64,000 bases of DNA from PHAA01 sp963665865 (GTDB lineage Bacteria; Bacillota; Syntrophomonadia; Syntrophomonadales; Syntrophomonadaceae). Numbering within the stretch: position 1 is the first letter of the stretch; every line of letters starts with the position of its first letter. The notes below the pieces were generated by a model. It ran no database searches. It saw only the letters and a list, made by a program, of their open reading frames with translations, and was not told the origin of the DNA. A program made the translations under genes and the position numbers. The stretch spans positions 2,790,001 through 2,854,000 of the forward strand of contig CAXXWF010000001.1 of NCBI GenBank assembly GCA_963665865.2. The letters run 5' to 3'. Positions 44,492-51,397 of the stretch are shown here, one piece after another.

Positions 44492-44845
44492 TTAATTATC
44501 GTCTCCTTCATAATAGTCGAGATACATTTCCCGTCCGCTTATGATTGCGACGTCAATCCCCTCACAACTAGGGCAAACGAAACACCAGCCATCTTCCATG
44601 GTAAATTCTTGTTCGCAAACGGCACACCGAATAACCGCATCCCTTTCTTTAATTTCCAGAAGAGCATTCTGAAATAATTCTTCCTGGCTGCTCAAGGCTT
44701 GAAAACAGAACTGTAGACTGTCAGGAAGCACCATTGCGAGTTTACCAATCACTAGATTGACTTTGTTAATCCTGCAAATGTTGTTTTGCACGGCGCTTTC
44801 TCTAACCATGTTCAGGACGCCTTCCATGAGCGATAATTCGTGCAC
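44492..44845 (-). CDS. hypA: Hydrogenase nickel-insertion protein HypA
   Basis: 117-residue nickel metallochaperone. The GTG at 44845, 7 bases after GAGGT, gives (M)HELSLMEGVLNMV, with the N-terminal His2-Glu3 nickel site. The zinc domain is CAVCEQEF...CFVCPSCEG (two CXXC pairs). An upstream ATG at 44935 would include the leader terminator and is rejected. First gene of hydrogenase operon 2. Confidence 0.95.
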   Translation of the reverse strand: MHELSLMEGVLNMVRESAVQNNICRINKVNLVIGKLAMVLPDSLQFCFQALSSQEELFQNALLEIKERDAVIRCAVCEQEFTMEDGWCFVCPSCEGIDVAIISGREMYLDYYEGDDN

Positions 44846-44891
44846 ATTACTTACCTCATATTTCATTGAATACTTCAGTGTCTTTAACTCC

Positions 44892-44995
44892 CAAACAAAA
44901 AGCCCGGCAAGAAATGCCGAGCACCAGACGCACAAATACCTAAGCAGTTGAGTCCTTCATGAACCCGCTTAATACCTGTGTAAACTGAGCATCTC
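44892..44995 (-). promoter_or_regulatory. Leader RNA element 2a (riboswitch-like) before hypA
   Basis: Third good copy of the leader element. Basal pairing ATGCT/GGCAT plus AG/CT, CACA/TGTG, AAGC/GCTT with internal loops GGTATT and AGGTATT facing each other. Apical hairpin GGGTTC-ATGAA-GGACTC. The terminator GCTCGGCAT-TTCTT-GCCGGGC with TTTTT ends about 50 bases upstream of the hypA start. The conserved stem covaries with 1a and 1b (GGGTTC/GGACTC, GATTC/GGGTTC, ACCC/GGGT). Confidence 0.72.
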
Positions 44996-45144
44996 CTTTT
45001 AACACTACCGATTATGATATTAATTTTGTTATGTGCCCTAATAATAGTGCACCAAACGACTTTTTACTAGACTCCATATTTTAGCAAGCAAAACTAACTC
45101 CGGTCTTAATCCAGAAATATCTCGCTACTATTATCACATATCCT

Positions 45145-45215
45145 GCTTACCAAAGCCGATCAATATTTAAGTATTTGAGCCCTTCATGAGCTTCCTGCCT
45201 TAGGTATCCAGGCTT
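45145..45215 (-). promoter_or_regulatory. Degenerate leader element 2b
   Basis: The core CTCATGAAGGGCTCAAATACTTAA resembles the apical part of elements 1a, 1b and 2a and lies in the matching tandem position. The terminator is missing and the basal stem poorly preserved, so this looks like a decayed copy. Confidence 0.4.
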
Positions 45216-45439
45216 TGAGAATAATAACACAATATGAAGCCTAAATATAAACACAATAATTCATATATTCTGCGTATAAACTATAAATCCTGCAAAATGG
45301 TCAAAATATTTTACCTGGTCTGCCTACACGAAGGACTCCTCTTTCATTCCAGGCGCAGACAACTGTTATTAATCTCTCTTTAGGCCAGATAAAGTATAAT
45401 TTACTATTGCGATAATCAATAGTGCAGTGTAAAATCATT

Positions 45440-45627
45440 TTAACTAGAATAAGTCATCAGTTCATTCTTTGATCTCCGAGTTTCATGACCTAAGGTTATC
45501 TATGGTTATGAGACCGTTGGGTTCAGCTGGAAACGGGTGTGCCTCCCAGTGTGGAAAGGAGCAAGCTAGGAAGGTTACTTTATGTTTGCCTTATAGCCAG
45601 ACCTTTGCACGTGGTCTGGCTATTTTT
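45440..45627 (+). ncRNA. Candidate structured RNA ending in terminator
   Basis: About 190 bases on the plus strand without a convincing reading frame. They hold paired segments (GGTTA...GGTTAC region, CTCC/GGAG around CCTCCCAGTGTGGAAAGGAG, AGCT...AGCT) and end in AGCCAGACC...GGTCTGGCT followed by TATTTTT (45595-45627). The structured RNA faces away from the hydrogenase genes and towards the end of cbiO. I do not recognise a riboswitch class. Confidence 0.4.
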
Positions 45628-45735
45628 GTGAAAACTAGCACAAGCCAGGATCTTCGGGTATGGCAGTGCACATGCTGGGGTGGATTAGAGATGAATCTGG
45701 CTCTTTCTAGTATCCAATCCCAATCTTTTTCTCAA

Positions 45736-45765
45736 CCCTTTGCTAAAGCGGAGGGTCTTTTTTTT
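45736..45765 (+). terminator. Second plus-strand terminator
   Basis: CCCTTTGC-TAAA-GCGGAGGG (8 bp) followed by TCTTTTTTTT. It lies 110 bases after the first terminator and convergent to the end of cbiO. Confidence 0.75.
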
Positions 45766-45794
45766 GAGGTTTGTGAGGCATGAGGACGGTTCAC

Positions 45795-46592
45795 TTAACC
45801 ATGCGTATATCGATGGATATGCTCACTCTCGCCATGTACATGACAGTATTCATCGATTAGATTAACCGCCATCAACAATTCCCGGTTTTCCAGAATATCG
45901 CGAGTAGAACCGTCGCAAACCAGTTGGTGGGACTCTGACAAAACCAGAGATCGGGTTGATATAACGTGGGCCAGCTCCAGATTGTGGGTGGAGACAATTA
46001 TTGTGCGGCCTTTGTGGTTAAGCTCCAGGAGGAGATCAGTAAGCCATCTTTCAGTTTTGGGGTCCAGACCGCTGGTGGGTTCATCCAGGATCAAAACTTC
46101 CGGATTGAGCACCAGAACCGAGGCAACCGCAACCTTCTTCTTCTCTCCCCCGCTCAGACGGTGGGGTGACCTTTCGCGGAGATTCTGGATATTAAGCATA
46201 TCCAGTACATCCTCCACCCTCTGACCTACCTCCTGCTGAGACAGTCCCATTTGTAAAGGCCCATATGCTATCTCGTCCCATACCCGAGTGGTAAAAAGCT
46301 GTACATCAGAATTTTGAAAGATAAATCCCACCCGCCGATGATATTCCCGGGTAACCTGGTCATCCTCCATACGTTCCTCAGTAATTTCCTGGTTATATGC
46401 TTCAAAACGTCCCTGGCTTGGGAAAATCAACGCGCACAGTATTTTCAGCAGGGTCGATTTTCCCGAACCATTAGCTCCCAGCAGAGATACCCTCTCGCCA
46501 GCTCCAATATCCAGGCTAATATCGCGAAAAATCGGCTCGCCAGAAGCATAGCCGAAAGACACTTTATCCAAGCAAAATAGCGGTTTATCCAA
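45795..46592 (-). CDS. cbiO: Ni/Co ECF transporter ATPase
   Basis: 265-residue ABC ATPase of the CbiO/NikO type: Walker A LLGANGSGKSTLL, Q loop FQNSDVQLF, signature LSGGEKKKVAVA, Walker B VLILDEPTSGLDP and a C-terminal His-rich end (HVHGESEHIHRYTHG). It powers the CbiM-type nickel or cobalt uptake system. Start: TTG at 46592, 8 bases after GGGAGG. The longer frame beginning at 46637 runs into the arm of an inserted repeat and is rejected. Last gene of the transporter operon. Confidence 0.92.
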   Translation of the reverse strand: MDKPLFCLDKVSFGYASGEPIFRDISLDIGAGERVSLLGANGSGKSTLLKILCALIFPSQGRFEAYNQEITEERMEDDQVTREYHRRVGFIFQNSDVQLFTTRVWDEIAYGPLQMGLSQQEVGQRVEDVLDMLNIQNLRERSPHRLSGGEKKKVAVASVLVLNPEVLILDEPTSGLDPKTERWLTDLLLELNHKGRTIIVSTHNLELAHVISTRSLVLSESHQLVCDGSTRDILENRELLMAVNLIDEYCHVHGESEHIHRYTHG

Positions 46593-46618
46593 TGGGGTTT
46601 CCTCCCTATCAATAGGAA

Positions 46619-46684
46619 CAAGGGGACGGTTCTCCAATTTCCTCGGGCTCAGTTTATGGAGGAAACAGGAGAACCGTCCCCTTG
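46619..46684. repeat. Inverted repeat inside cbi operon
   Basis: Arms CAAGGGGACGGTTCTCC and GGAGAACCGTCCCCTTG are perfect, plus TTTCCTC/GAGGAAA inside. This repeat fills the gap between cbiQ and cbiO and creates an apparent N-terminal extension of cbiO. It shares the GGGGACGG core of the other repeats in the window. Confidence 0.85.
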
Positions 46685-46737
46685 CTTCACAGTTATCGAT
46701 TTACTCGCTTCAGTATATACTGATTTGCGTAGTTGAA

Positions 46738-47631
46738 TCAATTTTGTTTTCCGTCAGCGCTAACCGCCTGACCTGTATAGCCTCGAGCTGTCATGGCTAG
46801 GTAAACCTCTTCTGAAAGATCCATGCTTCTAGCAAACAGAGCTGCAATAGAGGACCCGACTTGTGCTCTCCTCGAAGTCATAGTCAAATTTCCTACCGTC
46901 CGGAGACTGCGCGCTTCAAACATTTCAATAGAGAGGTTCAAAAGCAGTACCAAATAACGGTAACTCATTTCCATTATCATAACCAATAGGGAGGGTACCC
47001 CCATAATCTGCAGAGACTTAAGGAGTTTTGCGATCGGAGTGGTCATGGTTAGTAAAACCCCCATTGACAACGATAAACCTACTCGCAAAAACATAAAAGT
47101 AGCAGCCATAAATCCCTGCTTGCTGATGAATATGTCAGCAGGAATATGAATTCTCAGCCATGTTGATGGATGTGAGAACTGGTGAATCATAAGCAGAGGT
47201 GTACCGTCAATGATAATATTAAACATGGCGGGAATAGAAACCACCAGGGTTATAAGGGGAATGAAACCCCAGATACGTTTTTGCAGAGCAATCAGTGGCA
47301 AGTTGGACAACAGCAGGAGCAGGATGGTGAAGGCCCACATACCCAGTAGTGCCGGAACACTCCTACTAAGTCCGGTCAGAATTATTAATAATACAGCTGT
47401 TATCAGCTTGATACGAGGATCCATCCTCTGCAGTAGACCGTCCCGACTTGCATATTGCTCCGTGAGCAGCTCTTCAGCCAATACCCGCTTCATCTGGAGA
47501 ATACTTTTCCCCAGAAAATTATGGCGGCGTTTCAGCCTAAAGTCTCCGCTATTTAAATTACCCGAGATTTCATCCATCCATCCGGGAAGCTCTATCCTGC
47601 TGACGTTCCTGTCGATGTTATGCTCTGTCAT
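46738..47631 (-). CDS. cbiQ: Ni/Co ECF transporter transmembrane protein
   Basis: 297-residue CbiQ/NikQ T-component with about five helices, the coupling-helix motif ARSLRTVG after the long cytoplasmic part and DPRIKLITAVLLI at the first helix. It connects the ATPase to the substrate-binding CbiM. The 60-residue hydrophilic N-terminal extension (MTEHNIDRN...) is longer than usual. Four bases after the NikN-like gene. Confidence 0.92.
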   Translation of the reverse strand: MTEHNIDRNVSRIELPGWMDEISGNLNSGDFRLKRRHNFLGKSILQMKRVLAEELLTEQYASRDGLLQRMDPRIKLITAVLLIILTGLSRSVPALLGMWAFTILLLLLSNLPLIALQKRIWGFIPLITLVVSIPAMFNIIIDGTPLLMIHQFSHPSTWLRIHIPADIFISKQGFMAATFMFLRVGLSLSMGVLLTMTTPIAKLLKSLQIMGVPSLLVMIMEMSYRYLVLLLNLSIEMFEARSLRTVGNLTMTSRRAQVGSSIAALFARSMDLSEEVYLAMTARGYTGQAVSADGKQN

Positions 47632-47634
47632 TTA

Positions 47635-47949
47635 TTATTCCTTTACAAACTTTGAAAAAATTGATGTAATACCTGCCACCAGTGCCACTCCGACAATCGC
47701 TGATAAGATATACCCGGCAGATGACTGGAGAAAACTAGCATCAAATCCTGCTATACCGTAATCAGCCAGAGGTGCATGCGTCCATAAAGCAGCCATCCTC
47801 TCCAGCCCGGCCGGTATGAAGCCGACTTCCTCCCCCAACTGATCAACCCCCCACTCGCCAAAAGCAGTACCGGTCGCAATCAATCCCAATGGAGAAAGGA
47901 TTATAAATACTCCCAATGCCCACCACAATTTGCGGTAATTCTTAAACAT
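47635..47949 (-). CDS. NikN/CbiN-like PDGLE-type component
   Basis: 104-residue membrane protein with N- and C-terminal helices and a short extracytoplasmic loop, matching the PDGLE/NikN-type accessory component of nickel/cobalt ECF carriers (WWALGVFIILSPLGLIATG at the front). It overlaps the CbiM gene end by 8 bases. In known systems this subunit is needed with the CbiM-type protein for metal uptake. Confidence 0.85.
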   Translation of the reverse strand: MFKNYRKLWWALGVFIILSPLGLIATGTAFGEWGVDQLGEEVGFIPAGLERMAALWTHAPLADYGIAGFDASFLQSSAGYILSAIVGVALVAGITSIFSKFVKE

Positions 47950-48664
47950 GGTTTATCACCTCCGCTTTATTGCCAAACTTGTTCATAGAAGCAGACTCTA
48001 AGAGTAGATTAGGATAGGTGCTGCCCACAAAGCGTAATCCCAATGCGGCGACCAACGCCTCTACCGGTCCGGCTAAAAGAAGATGCTCGGACATCATGGC
48101 TGCTACCGCCACTTTTAAAGGATACATGAAATAGAGCGGAGTACCATCAGTTGCCTGGAACAAGCTATATTGAGAGCCAAACTCCAATGCAGTACAAAGA
48201 GCGGCCATATTCAGACCAATATAGCCTGCGATTGCCGCAGCCATCAAAGCTCTACCCGAACGCTCATCTGCGCTGCCCTTTACCAACTTATAAACATAAT
48301 AGCCGACCATAGGCATTACGAAACCCATATTAAAACAATTGGCTCCAATAGCCAAGATACCTCCATCGCCAAAAACAAGGGCTTGAATAATTAGAGCTAC
48401 TGACACCCCCAGGCAGGCCGCCCAGGGGCCTAGCAAAATTGCCAGCAGCACCGCTCCTACAGCATGGGCGGAACTGCCTCCGGGGATAGGTATATTGAAC
48501 ATCATGATAGTAAAACAAAAGGCCGCTCCGATCGACAAAACCGGAACATCTCTCTTTTTTAATTTTTCCTTCACCTTTTTTACCGCTACGCCCCATACTG
48601 GAACCATAAGCGCCAAAAATGGGACTGCCGTCTGTGGGCTCAAATAACCATCGGGAATGTGCAT
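47942..48664 (-). CDS. cbiM: Ni/Co ECF substrate-binding protein
   Basis: 240-residue S-component. The N-terminus MHIPDGYLSP carries His2, which is the metal site in CbiM/NikM. Six to seven membrane helices follow. GGSSAHAVGAVL is the conserved inner metal motif. It starts at 48664 with GGAGG upstream. Context (CooT-like protein, hydrogenases) favours nickel over cobalt; that is inference. Confidence 0.94.
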   Translation of the reverse strand: MHIPDGYLSPQTAVPFLALMVPVWGVAVKKVKEKLKKRDVPVLSIGAAFCFTIMMFNIPIPGGSSAHAVGAVLLAILLGPWAACLGVSVALIIQALVFGDGGILAIGANCFNMGFVMPMVGYYVYKLVKGSADERSGRALMAAAIAGYIGLNMAALCTALEFGSQYSLFQATDGTPLYFMYPLKVAVAAMMSEHLLLAGPVEALVAALGLRFVGSTYPNLLLESASMNKFGNKAEVINHV

Positions 48665-48739
48665 GTCGTAACCTCCTTTTAATAGTGAGCCGTTCTGGTT
48701 TCTTAGCTTGTACAGTCAGATGTTCCGGCAATACTAGCA

Positions 48740-48793
48740 TAAAAAACCACGAACAATACCAGCAGTCTTCAGACCAGCCGATACCTTCATGGT
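48740..48793 (-). terminator. Leader terminator before cbiM
   Basis: A long imperfect stem on the minus strand. ACCATGAA pairs with TTCGTGGT, and the inner GTATCGGC with GCTGGTAT; six T follow. It lies between cooT and cbiM, in the cbiM leader, so it is an attenuator candidate and may be controlled by the hairpin upstream. Confidence 0.6.
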
Positions 48794-48862
48794 ATTATTT
48801 GACTATATGCAGTTTTCTACTAAATTCGGAATACTTAATTTTATGGTTATACCAAATATGCG

Positions 48863-48879
48863 AGCACCTTCATAGTGCT
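48863..48879 (-). promoter_or_regulatory. ATGAAGG hairpin in cbiM leader
   Basis: AGCAC-TATGAAG-GTGCT on the minus strand, flanked by ATAATA and GCATATTT, which can pair further. The loop ATGAAGG and neighbouring TAAGC are shared with the leader elements before hypA and hyaA1. The similarity is limited to about 15 bases. Confidence 0.35.
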
Positions 48880-48952
48880 TATTATATTTAATTATTCGGC
48901 ATTAACATTGTTATTCCTTCTTAAACTAAAGACAATTTTTACGACAAATTTA

Positions 48953-49753
48953 TTAAAAACTCTTTAAAAGGGTAAATGTACTAACGATATTGCCATCTGA
49001 AACCGAAAAAAGGTAGTTGCCACGGGCAGTAAGAAATAGGCGAGCCCGACCCTCTTCATCCGTAGTCAAGCGGTGGGGGTAATCCCTATTCTGGGTGCTG
49101 CTATAGGTTGCCCTAATCTCAGCTCCAGCCAGAGGCTGACCGTCTTTTAACACCTTTACCTCGTAGCTTTCGCCCAAACGCGCGTGACTATAATCCGAGG
49201 GGAATATTTCCAGCGGCAGACCCGCTGGCTTCACGCCGTGATGGTGATGATGTCCCACCTCTACCAAGGCAGTAGCATATAACTCCTGAATCCCCTTTTC
49301 ATGAACATATACTTGAACCAGCCCATCTATCTCTTGATCTAATTTTATCTCCATGGTGCCGTGATGGTCATGCATCTTAACCTCTTGTGGAATTCCATCA
49401 GTAACAACATAGGCCTGCAAATTCGTATATTCAGCGTTAGGGGTTGGCTGCATGTTATAGCCCTTATAAAGCTTTAATCCAACTTCCTCACCTGTATGAA
49501 AATGGCCATGATCCGTGTCTGGTTCCAGCCACAATTCCAGGTGGCGGTTAACTGTCTCCTCGAGTATTTCTTCCAGAATTATGCGGTGATGGACCAATTC
49601 CATTTCCCTGATTCTAGCCTTGATCATCCGACGTTCCCCAAAAATATTTTCCATAAAAATGCTATGGTCTTCGCCCGGGACGATTCGATCTACACTCTCC
49701 ATGAGCAGTTCCTCCTGCCCACCCCGGTTAACATAAACATTGGCTTCACACAT
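48953..49753 (-). CDS. CooT-DUF4198-like fusion protein
   Basis: 266-residue protein. Residues 1-64 match CooT, the small nickel-binding protein of carbon monoxide dehydrogenase systems (MCEANVYV, with the Cys2 nickel ligand). Two His-rich segments follow (TDHGHFHTGEEVG and MHDHHG, then GHHHHHG), then a beta-rich domain of the DUF4198/GM type used in nickel/cobalt uptake (about 180-266). No signal peptide, so it is likely cytoplasmic, which is unusual for the C-terminal domain. ATG at 49753, GGAGG upstream. Start of the transporter operon with fmdE. Confidence 0.75.
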   Translation of the reverse strand: MCEANVYVNRGGQEELLMESVDRIVPGEDHSIFMENIFGERRMIKARIREMELVHHRIILEEILEETVNRHLELWLEPDTDHGHFHTGEEVGLKLYKGYNMQPTPNAEYTNLQAYVVTDGIPQEVKMHDHHGTMEIKLDQEIDGLVQVYVHEKGIQELYATALVEVGHHHHHGVKPAGLPLEIFPSDYSHARLGESYEVKVLKDGQPLAGAEIRATYSSTQNRDYPHRLTTDEEGRARLFLTARGNYLFSVSDGNIVSTFTLLKSF

Positions 49754-49771
49754 TGCTTTTACCTCCATCCT

Positions 49772-50356
49772 TTATACACAGCTAGGACATGTATAGCTTT
49801 GCCCAGTTTTGATGGCTCGGGGTTCCATAACCCCTTCCCCGCAGACAGCACATTGCACCGTGGGATAAATCATGGCTTTCTCAGGAAAATCGAAAGCAAT
49901 CTCCTGCCAGTTGAAAAGTTCATCAAATGGTGTACTCATAAGCTTCTCGAAAATAACCCCGAGCAGGTTTTCCTTCTCACTGACTTCCGCATCAGTCAAA
50001 TCGACCTTGTGGTTCAACTGGCGATAACGCAAGGAATCCGGATCTGGCTTGTCTTTAAATTTCTGAGCAATACGCACTGCCCGGTTCTTATCCCGGCTGG
50101 CAATCGTATACACGCTTTTCCCGTAATCTTTAAAAATTAAATTACCCTTGCCAAAAGTACAGCCCAGTATAGCCTGGATGGCGTCCACCCCGCAGGAATT
50201 CGTCTCAACCACAGCCAGTAATTCTTCGTCCCGATCCTGACTAACTCCCAGTTGCTTTTGGGCAAATTCCGCAGCCCGAATACCCATTAAAAGGCCTGGA
50301 CATATATGTCCATGAAACTGAATAGCCAATTCCAGAGGCGGCATATTCTTACACAT
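49772..50356 (-). CDS. FmdE-family protein
   Basis: 194-residue protein of the FmdE family. Motif FHGHICPGLLMGIRAAEFA and SCGVDAIQAILGCTFGKGNL are the family signature. The C-terminal zinc ribbon is CAVCGEGV...YTCPSC. In methanogens FwdE is linked to formylmethanofuran dehydrogenase, but this organism shows no other subunits, so it is an FmdE-like protein of unknown task, perhaps metal or formate related. Confidence 0.87.
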   Translation of the reverse strand: MCKNMPPLELAIQFHGHICPGLLMGIRAAEFAQKQLGVSQDRDEELLAVVETNSCGVDAIQAILGCTFGKGNLIFKDYGKSVYTIASRDKNRAVRIAQKFKDKPDPDSLRYRQLNHKVDLTDAEVSEKENLLGVIFEKLMSTPFDELFNWQEIAFDFPEKAMIYPTVQCAVCGEGVMEPRAIKTGQSYTCPSCV

Positions 50357-50381
50357 TTATCTGCACCTGCCTTTCCATCAA

Positions 50382-50804
50382 TCAATACTTACCGCTGTCA
50401 TATATCTGTCTTACCCGACAAATCAAATGATTCACCTGTAAAGGCAAAGGTTCGTCTACCATTCCGCTAATCTCCAGGCTATAACGATTCAGCGGTATAA
50501 GCACCTTGAGTGCCCGGGCCGAAGCAATAGCCTCAGCCATAGCCGGAGTAAGCTCACCCAGAAAAGAATGGGCGGCAATAACCGCAATAGAACCTATAAT
50601 CACATCAACTCCGGAGACAGTACGAACTACTGCATTTTCCCCACTAGCTCCTTCATTGGCACCCGCTTTCAGCATTAGGGAAGTGGCTACGGCATTGGTT
50701 CCCAGCCCTATGATATGGCAGGTACTGCCCATTTCCTGGCGCAGCTTCTCTACTATAATTCTTCCAATCCCACCCCCTTGGCCATCCACTACCGCAATCT
50801 TCAC
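50382..50804 (-). CDS. DUF3842-type protein
   Basis: 140-residue protein: VKIAVVDGQGGGIGRIIVEKL at the front is a nucleotide- or cofactor-binding glycine loop, and the central part reads GTNAVATSLMLKAGAN. This matches the DUF3842 family, often in the same operons as cbiM and FmdE genes. GTG at 50804 follows GGAGGG; an earlier start at 50843 would precede that site. No reaction assigned. Confidence 0.75.
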   Translation of the reverse strand: MKIAVVDGQGGGIGRIIVEKLRQEMGSTCHIIGLGTNAVATSLMLKAGANEGASGENAVVRTVSGVDVIIGSIAVIAAHSFLGELTPAMAEAIASARALKVLIPLNRYSLEISGMVDEPLPLQVNHLICRVRQIYDSGKY

Positions 50805-51154
50805 AGGGTACCCTCCACTCCTTTTTGGACAACAGTATAACACATCATTTTAGCAATTCCATATGACTGTAATATATTGCATATCGTTAAGGTTTGTCAA
50901 AACCTTAATCGCAAGGTCACTTCTCTTTACGTTTTTTTTACGCGCTTGGCAATTTTATTAACACTAATTTGACACTGATCCGATTTATGATGAACTTGAG
51001 ATGCAGTGGTATTTTCAATCGCTAGCTTCAGCTAAGTCCGGATAAAGATATAACCGAAACAACATAATAATTATAAATGTTTTAAAACACTGGAATCTCA
51101 AACAAATACTGGTATTCGATGTATCAAGGCTATTCGGGTAAGGAGGTAATAAGC
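50805..51154. promoter_or_regulatory. Divergent promoter region of kdp and nickel operon
   Basis: 350 bases between the DUF3842 gene and the first kdpF-like gene, without a gene. It contains AT-rich tracts and a TTGACA-type hexamer at 50970-50975 but no confident -10. I see no c-di-AMP (ydaO-type) riboswitch. Confidence 0.35.
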
Positions 51155-51220
51155 TTGGATCTTGTATTGGGCGGGCTGTTTGCCGCAGTATTATTTGTTC
51201 TATTAACAGCTATTCGGTAA
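51155..51220 (+). CDS. First kdpF-like short protein
   Basis: TTG start at 51155 after AAGGAGG. It encodes (M)DLVLGGLFAAVLFVLLTAIR, a single helix of 21 residues. It is a copy of the following kdpF, with the C-terminal tail of that protein missing. Duplicated together with its ribosome binding site (GCTATTCGG...AAGGAGG). Confidence 0.55.
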   Translation: MDLVLGGLFAAVLFVLLTAIR

Positions 51221-51234
51221 AGGAGGTTAAAGTA

Positions 51235-51318
51235 ATGGATCTTGCACTGGGCGGGCTGGTTGTAGTATTGCTATTTATTTATCTGGTTTATGCACTGCTT
51301 AAAGCGGAAGATTTATGA
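51235..51318 (+). CDS. kdpF: Potassium-ATPase subunit KdpF
   Basis: 27-residue single-helix peptide MDLALGGLVVVLLF... ending in LKAEDL, the classic KdpF size and sequence. It stabilises the KdpABC complex. ATG at 51235 follows AAAGGAGG. KdpA starts 80 bases later. Confidence 0.85.
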   Translation: MDLALGGLVVVLLFIYLVYALLKAEDL

Positions 51319-51397
51319 TTAAAGGCCCTTAACTTTAATCAGACTTAATAGTTGTCTGGTATTTTACCAACTTCTTAATGAAAGCGGAGGTGCTTGG

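Noticed and set aside
44492..44935. Longer HypA reading frame from 44935
   Set aside because: It would cover the leader terminator at 44892-44925; HypA begins at the GTG at 44845 with the conserved His-Glu.
45469..45783. Plus-strand open frame of 104 codons
   Set aside because: No ribosome binding site and no resemblance to a protein. It runs through two strong hairpin terminators, so the region is better described as RNA.
48740..48793. Cobalamin riboswitch before cbiM
   Set aside because: The conserved B12-box and core of cobalamin riboswitches are not visible in 48665-48952.
49772..50356. Formylmethanofuran dehydrogenase
   Set aside because: Only the FmdE-like protein is present; the other subunits and any methanogenesis gene are absent.
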